Notes: generated from the letters alone by a model not told the origin. A stretch of DNA of 8,566 nt from an uncultured Veillonella sp. (GCA_900552445.1 URZS01000026.1:1-8566), one strand, 5' to 3'. Shown: positions 1-8,566, counted from the first letter of the stretch. A program made the numbers and translations.

Positions 1-32
1 GACTGGAGTTCAGACGTGTGCTCTTCCGATCT
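1..32. other. Illumina TruSeq adapter remnant (artefact, not genomic)
   Basis: The first 32 bases match the Illumina TruSeq/multiplexing read-2 (index) adapter, lacking only its first two bases. They begin GACTGGAGTTCAGACG and end in the diagnostic CTCTTCCGATCT. The SecF reading frame is good up to base 33 and loses all SecF resemblance inside the adapter, so the junction lies at 32/33. This is an untrimmed library adapter fused to a contig end. It should be masked, and nothing in it should be annotated. Confidence 0.97.
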
Positions 33-461
33 TAACGCTAAGAATGCAATGAGAAGGTTTGTTAAGGCATGTTCTGTTACTTCAGAACCGATAACAGCAC
101 CTACTGTTTCAATACGCTTAACAGTATTTTGACCAACGTTTTTAGTTAAGGACTCAACAACTGCAGCACTTTCACTAGATTCAAGATTACGAGTACGGAT
201 CATTACATCCTTACCAGATGTATCGCCTGTAGTATCGCCAGAAAGCTGAATTTGTGCGTTTTCAAGATTGTATTCTTTTAAAACATCACGAACTTGGCTA
301 ACCTCTACAGGTTGTTCAAATACAACTTCAACAATCGTACCACCTGTGTAGTCGATACCAAAGTTAAAACCTTTCATGAACATTGATATTAAGCTAATGA
401 TTACAAGGATGGAGGAAATAGCAAACCACCAACGATGATATTTAATTACGTTTAATGTCAT
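33..461 (-). CDS. secF: Protein translocase subunit SecF (3'-truncated at the adapter junction)
   Basis: SecF is an integral membrane partner of SecD. The pair uses the proton-motive force to help pull secreted proteins through SecYEG from the outer face of the membrane. I read 143 codons from ATG at 461-459. They show a short cytoplasmic start, a first membrane segment at about residues 11-29, the signature GFNFGIDYTGGT at 31-42, an extracytoplasmic domain at about 45-120, and the conserved VGAVIGSE stretch at 120-127 leading into membrane segment 2. The frame stops at base 33, where library adapter replaces genome, so roughly the C-terminal half (remaining membrane segments) is missing. The start overlaps the secD stop in an ATGA arrangement, and an AGGAGG lies 9 nt upstream within secD's last codons. 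The gene is separate from secD, unlike the fused SecDF of Bacillus subtilis. Confidence 0.93.
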
Positions 462-1732
462 TTGCGTTTACCTCCTTTCAATACTTTTGGTGCAAATGCA
501 TCAGCACTTGTGCTTGGAGAAATATTCGCACCAAACCAGAATGGATGGTTTGTAAAATTACATTCAATTAACATGCGCAATAAGAAACGGCTTACGATAA
601 TTGCTGTAAACATACTTACTACTACGCCCACACCTAAGCTGATAGCAAAGCCTTTTACAGGGCCAGAACCTAAAACAGTTAAGATACCAGCTGTGATGAT
701 AACAGATACGTTCGCATCTGTAATAGTTGCCAACGCACGGCTGAAACCAGCCTCCATAGATACGCGCATAGATTTACCAGAGAATACCTCTTCTTTGAAA
801 CGTTCAAAGATAAGGATGTTCGCATCTACCGCTACACCCATGGACAAGATGATACCTGCGATACCAGGTAATGTCATTGTAGCACTAAAACCTTTACCTA
901 ATACTAGGAGTAAAAGCATTACATATACAAGCAATGCAATATTAGCTACGATACCGGATAAGCGATATAAAACAACCAAGAAAATCATGATCATCGCAAT
1001 ACCAGCGCTGAAAGCTACTACGGATTTATCTTTGGAGTCTTGACCTAGAGAAGGGCCTACTGTACGCACCTCCAATACATTGATTTTAACAGGCAATGCA
1101 CCAGAACGTAACAAGATAGCTAAGTCTTTAGCTTCTTCTAAGCTTTGGCTACCAGAGATAGTCGCTCTACCACCTGTAATCGCTTGTTGTACTACAGGAT
1201 TCGTCAATTCTTGACCGTCTAATGTAATCGCAATGCGACGGCCGATATTTTTAGAAGTTAAGTCAGCAAACTTTTTAGCCCCTTCATCGCTTAATTCAAT
1301 AGCAACAAGAGGTTGTTTGTTTTGACCTAATTCTTCTTTCGCATCTTTTAAGTCATCACCAGTCATAACAGTTTGGCCTTGGTCATTTTTAAATTCCAAC
1401 ACCGCTGTTTTACCGATGCGTTTAATCGCTTCGTCAGGATCTTTTACACCTGGCAATTCGATGATAATACGACGAGCACCTTCACGTTGTACTAATGGTT
1501 CAGATAAACCCATTTCATTAATACGACGCTCTAAGATTTGCTTCGCCCGTTCAACTGCATCATTGTCAGCTTTACCAGTTGCAGAATCTTCTGCTTCCAA
1601 TACGATATGCGTACCACCTTGTAAATCAAGGCCTTGTTTCAAAGAACCTGCTAAAGGTTCAATACAATACGCAAAGGTACCAATGATGACAGCAACGACT
1701 ACTAAAAACTTGATAATAGCTTTACCGTTCAA
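458..1732 (-). CDS. secD: Protein translocase subunit SecD
   Basis: SecD is the larger subunit of the SecDF(YajC) accessory complex, which couples proton flow to late steps of protein export through SecYEG. The 424 residues show membrane segment 1 at about 5-22, the SecD signature GLDLQGGTHIVLEAE at 34-48, an extracytoplasmic domain at about 50-230, and a C-terminal bundle of about five membrane segments from 237 to 388. The bundle holds the conserved block TLPGIAGIILSMGVAVDAN (287-305) followed by LIFERFKEE. Asp303 in VDAN corresponds to the membrane aspartate implicated in proton transport. The length is typical of the short Firmicutes form and well below the roughly 615 aa of E. coli SecD. 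Translation appears to start at TTG (1732-1730), with AGGGAG 8 nt upstream. The gene begins 18 nt after the cyclo-ligase stop. Confidence 0.96.
   Translation of the reverse strand: MNGKAIIKFLVVVAVIIGTFAYCIEPLAGSLKQGLDLQGGTHIVLEAEDSATGKADNDAVERAKQILERRINEMGLSEPLVQREGARRIIIELPGVKDPDEAIKRIGKTAVLEFKNDQGQTVMTGDDLKDAKEELGQNKQPLVAIELSDEGAKKFADLTSKNIGRRIAITLDGQELTNPVVQQAITGGRATISGSQSLEEAKDLAILLRSGALPVKINVLEVRTVGPSLGQDSKDKSVVAFSAGIAMIMIFLVVLYRLSGIVANIALLVYVMLLLLVLGKGFSATMTLPGIAGIILSMGVAVDANILIFERFKEEVFSGKSMRVSMEAGFSRALATITDANVSVIITAGILTVLGSGPVKGFAISLGVGVVVSMFTAIIVSRFLLRMLIECNFTNHPFWFGANISPSTSADAFAPKVLKGGKRK
470..478 (-). promoter_or_regulatory. secF ribosome binding site inside the secD 3' end
   Basis: The minus strand reads AAAGGAGGT here, a near-perfect Shine-Dalgarno sequence with the AGGAGG core 9 nt before the secF ATG. 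It is embedded in the codons for the last SecD residues (KGGKRK). Together with the 4-nt ATGA overlap, this fixes the secF start and suggests that translation of the two subunits is coupled. Confidence 0.8.
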
Positions 1733-1740
1733 AATAGTTG

Positions 1741-1748
1741 CTCCCTTC
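1741..1748 (-). promoter_or_regulatory. secD ribosome binding site supporting a TTG start
   Basis: The minus strand reads GAAGGGAG, ending 8 nt before TTG at 1732-1730. No ATG or GTG lies at a suitable distance in this frame. The TTG start gives a normal SecD N-terminus (M-N-G-K followed by the first membrane segment), so I take it as the start codon. Confidence 0.7.
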
Positions 1749-1750
1749 TA

Positions 1751-2317
1751 CTATACGCAATGTATGACGCCCTGCTCTGTCACAATTTTGCTCATCCGTT
1801 GATCCAATACATCCATAGGAATTGGTGTATCCCACAATTGTACTGACCAACATACGCCCATAAATGTACTTGGTGAAAGTTCCTTGAGAAATCGATCATA
1901 ATACCCATTCCCCATCCCCATGCGACCACCTTGACGGTCAAAGCCAGCACCAGGCACTAAAATCAAATCCAAGTCATGTGGATTAATAACCTCGTATGGC
2001 TCAGAGGGAATGCGTATATTTAACACACCCCGAGTGATAGATTCTAGAGACTTGAGACGAACTGCAATCATAGTCGTCTTATCAGTACATACTGGAACGT
2101 ATACAGATTTACCATGTTCTAAAGCATGACGAATCACATCGTCTAAATTGGCCTCTTTGGGCATCGCCAAATAAGCCATAATGGCATTTGCTGATATATA
2201 TTCAGGACAATTGACGATTTGCTCCGTCAATAGAGTCGTCCATGTATTACAATCAGCAACGGATAAAGCAGCGCGCTGGGACTTGCACGCCCGTCGCACT
2301 GCTTCCTTTGTATTCAT
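1751..2317 (-). CDS. fau: 5-formyltetrahydrofolate cyclo-ligase (5,10-methenyl-THF synthetase)
   Basis: This cytoplasmic enzyme (EC 6.3.3.2; YgfA/Fau in E. coli, YqgN in B. subtilis) uses ATP to convert 5-formyl-THF to 5,10-methenyl-THF. It recycles a folate by-product that inhibits one-carbon enzymes. The 188 residues span the whole family fold. An N-terminal K-x-x-x-R region at 4-8 (TKEAVRR) is followed by AYLAMPKEANLDD at 48-60. The family hallmark is VPGAGFDRQGGRMGMGNGYY (121-140), continuing into DRFL, and supplies the nucleotide/folate-binding loop. The C-terminus has the usual PMDVLDQRMSKIVTEQGV. The length fits the family (about 180-200). The ATG shares its A with the yajC TAA (TAATG), with AAGGA 9 nt upstream inside yajC. 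Its place between yajC and secD is a tight-packing oddity with no known biochemical link to Sec. Confidence 0.93.
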   Translation of the reverse strand: MNTKEAVRRACKSQRAALSVADCNTWTTLLTEQIVNCPEYISANAIMAYLAMPKEANLDDVIRHALEHGKSVYVPVCTDKTTMIAVRLKSLESITRGVLNIRIPSEPYEVINPHDLDLILVPGAGFDRQGGRMGMGNGYYDRFLKELSPSTFMGVCWSVQLWDTPIPMDVLDQRMSKIVTEQGVIHCV

Positions 2318-2607
2318 TATTTTTCTTCCTTGTTTTTCTTGGAAAGTACGTTAGCAATTGCAGTACGAGCAAATGTTAACTCAACTTTTTCAGATACTTG
2401 AACTTTTACTTTTTCATCATCAAGTTCTACGATTTCGCCATAAATACCGCCAATAGTAACGATTTTTTGACCTTTTTTCAAGCTACCTAACAAGTTAGCC
2501 CGTTCTTTTTGTTGTTTCTTTTGTGGACGCCACAATAAGAAGTAAAAGATTACCACCATTAATAAAATAGGCCAGCTAGTTTGCAGCACTTGTAAAATAT
2601 CTTCCAT
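2317..2607 (-). CDS. yajC: Preprotein translocase subunit YajC
   Basis: YajC is a small single-pass membrane protein that co-purifies with SecDF and SecYEG. It is accessory and usually non-essential. The 96 residues show a short N-terminus, one hydrophobic segment at about 12-26 (SWPILLMVVIFYFLLW), and then the classic RPQKKQQKER motif at 27-36, a positively charged cytoplasmic boundary. A small soluble domain follows, with LKKGQKIVTIGGIYGEIVELDDEKV-type sequence (about 43-68) and a basic tail. The ATG at 2607-2605 has a perfect AGGAGG 5 nt upstream. This is the first gene after the only sizeable intergenic gap in the window, so it may head a transcription unit with the cyclo-ligase, secD and secF. 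It overlaps the cyclo-ligase start by one base. Confidence 0.95.
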   Translation of the reverse strand: MEDILQVLQTSWPILLMVVIFYFLLWRPQKKQQKERANLLGSLKKGQKIVTIGGIYGEIVELDDEKVKVQVSEKVELTFARTAIANVLSKKNKEEK

Positions 2608-2612
2608 GTTAT

Positions 2613-2618
2613 CCTCCT
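2613..2618 (-). promoter_or_regulatory. yajC ribosome binding site
   Basis: A perfect AGGAGG on the minus strand sits 5 nt before the yajC ATG. It is the only Shine-Dalgarno site in the window that lies wholly in non-coding DNA, in keeping with yajC heading its own transcript. Confidence 0.75.
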
Positions 2619-2645
2619 AGTTTAATAAATATGTATTTCTTTTCT

Positions 2646-2674
2646 AGTATAGCCACCTAATATAGATTTGACTA
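2646..2674 (-). promoter_or_regulatory. Candidate sigma-A promoter for yajC-fau-secDF
   Basis: The 77-nt tgt-yajC gap holds, on the minus strand, TAGTCA (2674-2669; 4 of 6 matches to TTGACA), a 17-nt spacer and TATACT (2651-2646; 5 of 6 matches to TATAAT). This would place a transcription start about 30 nt before the yajC ATG, leaving room for the AGGAGG. In AT-rich DNA such matches arise by chance, so this is a candidate only. Its support is that it falls in the one gap of the cluster with optimal spacing. I see no stem-loop plus T-run terminator in the same gap, so read-through from tgt is also likely. Confidence 0.35.
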
Positions 2675-2684
2675 GACTTAATTA

Positions 2685-4834
<2,150 letters not shown>

Positions 4835-4845
4835 CGCAATCCTTA

Positions 4846-6522
4846 TTAGTACATTTTCTTCAATGTAATGCCACTATAGTAGTGACGCAAAATAGTTTGG
4901 TAATAATTAGCATCCCCTGGAGTAGCGCGCTTAGCCATTTCCGCAGCGCCCCATTGAGACATACCAAGACCATGTCCCCAACCGTGGCCTTTAATATAGA
5001 CAGTATCATTATTGCCCGTGAAGTTATGATATGCCTTACCCGTGCCTTTAGCAGGGTTGTGATTTACATAGAAATCAAATAGTGTTGATTTTAAACCTAA
5101 AATACTACGCAAGGAATCGCCATCTACCGTCGTCTTCCCAGAGGTACCAATGAAAGTAGCACTTTTAATACGTCCAGACACGCCTCGGTCAGATGTTTGT
5201 TGACCAGGCTTGCCAAGAGGAGTCAATTGAATGCTCTTCAATTTGCCCACACCTTTACTTGCTGCATTGAGCTTACTTTCAAGAGCTTGACGAGATGTAG
5301 TAACAGTCCAGTTTGACGTAGATGTGCCAGTACTATAGTCTTTTACACCTTTTAAATATGGAATGTCATTTCCCCAAAAATTTACGCTATCCTCTGTATA
5401 GCCACCACCATCGGAGTGGAATAAAGCATTGATAGGACGTTGGTTATACAGCATAACTACGCCTTTAGTTTTAATTACTGCATTTGTTGTCGCTTGGTAC
5501 TCGCCACTCACACCGCTATATACTTGGTGATCCGTTGAGTTGCTCACATCATACAATTTACCTTTATTTTGTTCCATCGTATGAAGAGCATACGTACGAG
5601 CTGCTACAGCTTGAGCCTCTAAGGCAGCTGCTGGCCAAGATGGTACTACCTCTTGTGGCACAACGCCGTATAAATACTCTTCAAGCGGTACAGAATTGAT
5701 AACCATCATTGTACCGTTATTAGCACGTAATGTAAGACCACCGCGATAACCTTTGCCTTCAAACAAGAATGGTGCATCACTATTAGTCGGTTTCAATGTA
5801 ACTACTGTATCAATAGCCTTGCCATTGACAGCGATCTTACCACCTCGAACACCGATAGTCGTACCACGATTAGCACTAATCGTACTAACTTGACCATTGC
5901 CACTGTTTAGTACCACCATATTAGCTGTAGACGTAACAGTAGCATCAGAACTACGGCGACCTAATAGAACACGTACATTCGGCACATGTTCGATTCGGTC
6001 TGTAGCAGGTGTCACCACAGAACCTACTTTATTACGAGTAATCACAGCTGTATTAGCTTGAATACTATCAGCTTCCGTTGTTTTTACTACTTTAGGAGCA
6101 GTTTGTTTTGAACCAGCTGGCTTTTGAGCTGTTGGTTTAGCACCCGTAGCTACAGGTTTAACAGCTGGTTTCGGAGCAGTACCTGCAGGTTTTGCAGTTG
6201 CTGTTGATTTAGCAGTGCTAACTGTTTTAGGCTTAGCACTAGGCTTTGCTACAGTAGGTGTAGCAGTAGACTTAGAAGTCGTTTTCGCTACAGGCTTTGC
6301 AACGGGTTTCGTTACAAGAGGACGAAAACTAGATTTCTTCGTCGTATTTACTTTCGATACATTTGTACTAGATACTGTTGTTTTCGGTGTAGGCTTTTTA
6401 GCGACTACTACATTTTTATTCTGCAATGTAGCCCCCTGTGCTACAGAAGCTCCACCAATATTTACACCTAAAAACAACGTTGCCATTATCATCAATTGTA
6501 ATCGTTTCGTTTTCATTGTCAT
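4846..6522 (-). CDS. SpoIID/LytB-domain exported protein, probable peptidoglycan lytic transglycosylase
   Basis: The 558 residues have an N-terminal signal (basic K4-R7, hydrophobic 8-26, likely signal peptidase I site after AQG at 28-30). A low-complexity Lys/Pro/Ala/Thr linker follows at about 38-150, with a SpoIID-type module from about 180 to the end. Hallmarks are [14 protein letters not shown] (278-291), [11 protein letters not shown] (303-313), DHQVYSGV (331-338), [13 protein letters not shown] (366-378) and [16 protein letters not shown] (512-527) before the ILRHYYSG tail. Glu291 aligns with the catalytic glutamate of SpoIID, which cleaves peptide-stripped glycan strands during spore engulfment. 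There is no cysteine anywhere in the protein. Two starts compete: ATG 6522 overlaps the ruvB stop (ATGA) but its AGGG is only 2 nt away, whereas ATG 6516 (Met3) has AGGG at 8 nt. I list the longer form, although spacing favours Met3. If the host is a non-sporulating Negativicute, a role in cell-wall remodelling or division is more likely than sporulation. That is inference. Confidence 0.9.
   Translation of the reverse strand: MTMKTKRLQLMIMATLFLGVNIGGASVAQGATLQNKNVVVAKKPTPKTTVSSTNVSKVNTTKKSSFRPLVTKPVAKPVAKTTSKSTATPTVAKPSAKPKTVSTAKSTATAKPAGTAPKPAVKPVATGAKPTAQKPAGSKQTAPKVVKTTEADSIQANTAVITRNKVGSVVTPATDRIEHVPNVRVLLGRRSSDATVTSTANMVVLNSGNGQVSTISANRGTTIGVRGGKIAVNGKAIDTVVTLKPTNSDAPFLFEGKGYRGGLTLRANNGTMMVINSVPLEEYLYGVVPQEVVPSWPAAALEAQAVAARTYALHTMEQNKGKLYDVSNSTDHQVYSGVSGEYQATTNAVIKTKGVVMLYNQRPINALFHSDGGGYTEDSVNFWGNDIPYLKGVKDYSTGTSTSNWTVTTSRQALESKLNAASKGVGKLKSIQLTPLGKPGQQTSDRGVSGRIKSATFIGTSGKTTVDGDSLRSILGLKSTLFDFYVNHNPAKGTGKAYHNFTGNNDTVYIKGHGWGHGLGMSQWGAAEMAKRATPGDANYYQTILRHYYSGITLKKMY
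6073..6411 (-). repeat. Degenerate Lys-Pro-rich low-complexity segment of the SpoIID-family gene
   Basis: This segment encodes residues 38-150, composed almost entirely of K, P, A, T, V and S. Ten Lys-Pro dipeptides fall between residues 43 and 135, spaced irregularly (for example at 72, 76, 93, 97, 111, 118, 122, 129 and 134). Phe66 is the only aromatic residue. It is likely a flexible cell-wall-spanning tether between the signal peptide and the catalytic module. The units are degenerate at the DNA level, so this is low complexity and not a clean tandem repeat. Length variation between strains would be expected. Confidence 0.75.
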
Positions 6523-7523
6523 TTCCCTGTCTGTGAAATACCTAAATGTTCATAGGCAAGTTTAGTAGCCACCCTCCCACGTGGTGTGCGTCCTAAAAAT
6601 CCTAATTGCATCAAATATGGTTCATACACATCTTCGATGGTATCTCTCTCTTCGCTGATAGCCGCCGCAATAGTATCAATACCTACCGGACCACCATCAT
6701 AGTTTTTAATAATACACTCCAATACACGTCGATCGATTCGATCGAGTCCCTCTTTGTCTATGTATAAACGTTGTAACGCTTCATCTGCAATGTCCTGAGT
6801 GATAACCCCATCACCGATAACTTGTGCAAAATCACGTACCCGTTTAAGTAGACGATTTGCGATACGCGGTGTTCCCCTTGAACGACGCGCTATTTCGCTA
6901 GCCCCAGTTGGCTCAATCCCAATATTAAGTATTTCTGCAGCCCGAGTCACAATAAACTCTAATTCCGGCTGTTTATAATATTCCAACCGATTAATAATAC
7001 CAAAGCGGTCCCGCAACGGTGCCGCCAAAGCCCCGGCTCGTGTAGTAGCACCGACCAAAGTAAACTTTGGCAAGTCAATGCGTACCGTTCGAGCACTTGG
7101 CCCTTTACCGATGATAATATCGATAGCATAGTCCTCCATAGCAGAGTACAATACTTCCTCTACGCTACGAGACAAGCGATGAATTTCATCAATAAATAGT
7201 ACATCGTGATCATCTAAATTCGTCAAAATCGCAGCCAAGTCACCAGACTTTTCAATGGCAGGACCAGAGGTTATGCGAAAGTTAACACCCAATTCGTTCG
7301 CAATGATACCTGCTAATGTAGTCTTCCCAAGACCTGGTGGACCATAAAGCAAAACGTGATCCAATGCTTCACCACGTTGCTTAGCCGCCTGAATATACAC
7401 ATTTAGATTACCTTTGGCTTCTTCTTGACCTACGTATTCATTAAAGAATTTCGGACGTAGACTATATTGCCATATATCTTCTTCGTGCTCGCCATTTCCG
7501 ACAAGGCGTACTTCTTCGTTCAT
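6519..7523 (-). CDS. ruvB: Holliday junction branch-migration ATPase RuvB
   Basis: RuvB is the AAA+ motor that, docked on RuvA, pumps DNA through Holliday junctions during recombination repair and fork processing. The 334 residues are the normal length. In order they show the N-terminal [12 protein letters not shown] box (22-33), Walker A GPPGLGKT (61-68), Walker [10 protein letters not shown] (109-117), the strand and beta-hairpin region that contacts RuvA (about 130-150), sensor 1 GATTRAG (158-164), LRDRFG (170-175) with the arginine finger, and sensor 2 [11 protein letters not shown] (216-226). A C-terminal winged-helix DNA-binding domain runs from about 260 to 334, including [13 protein letters not shown] (277-289). 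The ATG is 2 nt after the ruvA stop, with AAAGGA 8 nt upstream inside ruvA. The stop overlaps the longer start of the SpoIID-family gene. Confidence 0.98.
   Translation of the reverse strand: MNEEVRLVGNGEHEEDIWQYSLRPKFFNEYVGQEEAKGNLNVYIQAAKQRGEALDHVLLYGPPGLGKTTLAGIIANELGVNFRITSGPAIEKSGDLAAILTNLDDHDVLFIDEIHRLSRSVEEVLYSAMEDYAIDIIIGKGPSARTVRIDLPKFTLVGATTRAGALAAPLRDRFGIINRLEYYKQPELEFIVTRAAEILNIGIEPTGASEIARRSRGTPRIANRLLKRVRDFAQVIGDGVITQDIADEALQRLYIDKEGLDRIDRRVLECIIKNYDGGPVGIDTIAAAISEERDTIEDVYEPYLMQLGFLGRTPRGRVATKLAYEHLGISQTGK
6525..6528 (-). promoter_or_regulatory. Ribosome binding site deciding between two starts of the SpoIID-family gene
   Basis: The minus strand reads AGGG here, inside the ruvB 3' end. 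The distance is 2 nt to the ATG at 6522 and 8 nt to the in-frame ATG at 6516. Spacing favours the second start, which lies 2 nt after the ruvB stop. Both choices keep the signal peptide and suit translational coupling to ruvB. Confidence 0.5.
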
Positions 7524-7525
7524 CC

Positions 7526-8134
7526 TTATCGTCCTTTCCCAAGCTCAATCAAGCTAACCTTAATCAACTCAGATACATCGCGCTTACCATCATCTAAAGA
7601 CTCCACAATATCAGCCACATCTCGCTCGGAATATCCTAATGATACAAGAGCTTCAATAGCCTCTCCTGCAGCGCCACTTGCAGTAACGCCAATTGGCTGA
7701 ATCACCGCTGGTGACTCCGTAGAGATATGTGTCATTTTAGCTAACTTATCCTTTAATTCAAGAACAAGTCGCTCTGCAGACTTCTTGCCAATGCCAGGCA
7801 ATTTAGTTAATTGCTGGACTTGGCCATTGATTACTGCTAATTTGAAAGCCTCCGGTGTCATGCCAGACAAAATACCTAACCCCACCTTAGGCCCTATACC
7901 GGAAACAGAAATGAGTAGAATAAATAGCTCATATTCATCTTCCGTCAAAAAGCCATAGAGTTGCATCGCATCTTCACGCACGTTGAGATACGTAAATAAC
8001 GTTGCCTCATAGCCTTCAATCAGTTGTTGACGCGTAGTGGTCGGCACATATACGCGATACCCTACGCCATGTACATCTACGTAACAAGACTCTTTAAAAA
8101 GATGTGTTACGATGCCCCGTACATACCCTATCAT
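7526..8134 (-). CDS. ruvA: Holliday junction DNA-binding protein RuvA
   Basis: RuvA forms tetramers that hold four-way junctions in square-planar form and recruit RuvB. The 202 residues match the family (about 200). There is an OB-fold domain at about 1-64 (MIGYVRG start; [10 protein letters not shown] at 53-62, where Glu54-Asp55 correspond to the acidic pin that separates strands). Tandem helix-hairpin-helix motifs follow at 76-90 ([15 protein letters not shown]) and 109-126 ([18 protein letters not shown]). After a variable linker at about 134-152, the C-terminal RuvB-binding domain (about 155-202) includes [12 protein letters not shown]. The ATG shares its A with the ruvC TAA (TAATG), and GAGG lies 8 nt upstream within the last ruvC codons. 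ruvB follows after 2 nt. Confidence 0.97.
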   Translation of the reverse strand: MIGYVRGIVTHLFKESCYVDVHGVGYRVYVPTTTRQQLIEGYEATLFTYLNVREDAMQLYGFLTEDEYELFILLISVSGIGPKVGLGILSGMTPEAFKLAVINGQVQQLTKLPGIGKKSAERLVLELKDKLAKMTHISTESPAVIQPIGVTASGAAGEAIEALVSLGYSERDVADIVESLDDGKRDVSELIKVSLIELGKGR

Positions 8135-8566
8135 TATACCAACCTCTTCAATCTATCATTGTGAGAACTATGAGCCGTACAGATAGCGACAGCCAATGCA
8201 TCCGCCGTATCATCGGGCTTAATTTTCTCACGAATCCCCAAAATATTCATCGTCATATAAATGACCTGATTCTTATCGGCCTTGCCGTAACCTGTTACAG
8301 CTTGCTTGATTTGCAGCGGCGTATATTCATAGATTGGAATCCGTTGTTGCTCGGCAGCCAATAAAATGACGCCTCGTGCTTGACCAACTTTAATAGCCGT
8401 CGTTACATTTCGGTTAAAGAATAATTCTTCTACACCGAACTTATCTGGCTTATATTCCTCTAGAATATCACTGAGGTCATTAAATAAAATTTCCAACCGC
8501 TGTGAATCAGTTAATTCCTTAGGAGTTGTAATAGCCCCGTAGGCTACTGGTGTTAGTTTACTGCCC
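8134..8566 (-). CDS. ruvC: Holliday junction resolvase RuvC (5'-truncated at the window edge)
   Basis: RuvC is the dimeric endonuclease that cuts Holliday junctions symmetrically. The frame stays open to the right edge, and 143 codons are visible, starting GSKLTPVAYGAITTPKEL. About 20-25 N-terminal residues lie outside, including the first catalytic aspartate (Asp7 in E. coli). The remaining catalytic residues are present: the Glu of KFGVEELFFNRN (aligned with E. coli Glu66), and both aspartates of the DTADAL box (aligned with Asp138 and Asp141). Other landmarks are VGQARGVILLAA and YTPLQIKQAVTGYGKADKNQ. A TTG at 8496-8494 could be taken for a start, but it is an internal leucine: family sequence (LTDSQR before LEILFND) continues upstream without a break. 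ruvA follows with a 1-nt overlap. Confidence 0.95.
   Translation of the reverse strand, partial: GSKLTPVAYGAITTPKELTDSQRLEILFNDLSDILEEYKPDKFGVEELFFNRNVTTAIKVGQARGVILLAAEQQRIPIYEYTPLQIKQAVTGYGKADKNQVIYMTMNILGIREKIKPDDTADALAVAICTAHSSHNDRLKRLV

Noticed and set aside
462..1043. Long plus-strand open frame (193 codons) opposite secD
   Set aside because: It lies fully antisense to an intact secD with all SecD signatures. The translation has no recognisable domain and is explained by codon bias of the opposite strand.
2643..2676. TCTAG and CTAGA pair in the tgt-yajC gap as a possible terminator stem
   Set aside because: The arms are only 5 nt, AT-rich and separated by a long loop, with no T-run after them in the direction of transcription.
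6073..6411. Possible CRISPR-like or tandem DNA repeat
   Set aside because: There are no identical direct repeats of constant length with unique spacers. The similarity is at the level of Lys-Pro and Ala-Thr codons within one reading frame.
6215..6565. Plus-strand open frame rich in V, F and T opposite the SpoIID-family linker
   Set aside because: It is the mirror image of the Lys/Pro/Ala/Thr low-complexity codons. The hydrophobic look is a composition artefact and not a membrane protein.
6729..6745. Two copies of the self-palindromic octamer TCGATCGA separated by one T
   Set aside because: It falls in ruvB codons for L-D-R-I-D-R-R, where repeated GAT-CGA codons produce it. There is no further copy nearby and no sign of a regulatory site.
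8540..8566. Possible adapter at the right edge
   Set aside because: The end does not contain the reverse complement of the adapter, which would begin AGATCGGAAGAGC, and it stays in frame with ruvC.

Overview
The window is a compact, single-strand block of housekeeping genes. Every gene lies on the minus strand, so transcription runs from the right edge to the left edge. In transcription order the genes are ruvC (5' end missing), ruvA, ruvB, a SpoIID/LytB-domain exported protein, queA, tgt, yajC, 5-formyltetrahydrofolate cyclo-ligase, secD and secF (3' end missing). Neighbours overlap by 1 or 4 nt or are 2 to 18 nt apart. The single exception is a 77-nt gap between tgt and yajC. No stretch over 300 bases lacks a gene, and I see no tRNA, rRNA, insertion sequence, CRISPR array, phage gene or Rho-independent terminator.

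The sequence is moderately AT-rich. The order ruvCAB - spoIID-like - queA - tgt - yajC - secDF is a Firmicutes-type arrangement. Features pointing that way are a short SecD of 424 aa, SecD and SecF kept separate, and strong AGGAGG-type ribosome binding sites. Protein style and gene order look most like Negativicutes, and Veillonella or a close relative is my best guess. This comes from recognition, not a search. If it is right, the SpoIID-family protein sits in a lineage generally regarded as non-sporulating.

Region by region: 8566-6519 encodes the Holliday-junction machinery (RuvC resolvase, RuvAB branch-migration motor). 6522-4846 encodes a predicted exported SpoIID/LytB protein with a Lys/Pro/Ala/Thr-rich linker and a conserved C-terminal catalytic domain. 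4834-2685 encodes two consecutive queuosine steps: Tgt inserts preQ1 at tRNA position 34 and QueA converts it to epoxyqueuosine. 2607-33 encodes the accessory Sec translocon proteins YajC, SecD and SecF, with a folate-salvage enzyme between yajC and secD. A candidate promoter in the tgt-yajC gap could let the Sec segment be transcribed separately.

The first 32 bases are not genomic. They match the Illumina TruSeq read-2/index adapter, and secF is broken exactly at that junction, so the window starts at an untrimmed contig end. I found no convincing undescribed system. The points most worth a second look are the adapter, the cysteine-free SpoIID-like protein, the folate gene inside the yajC-secDF cluster, and several start-codon decisions.
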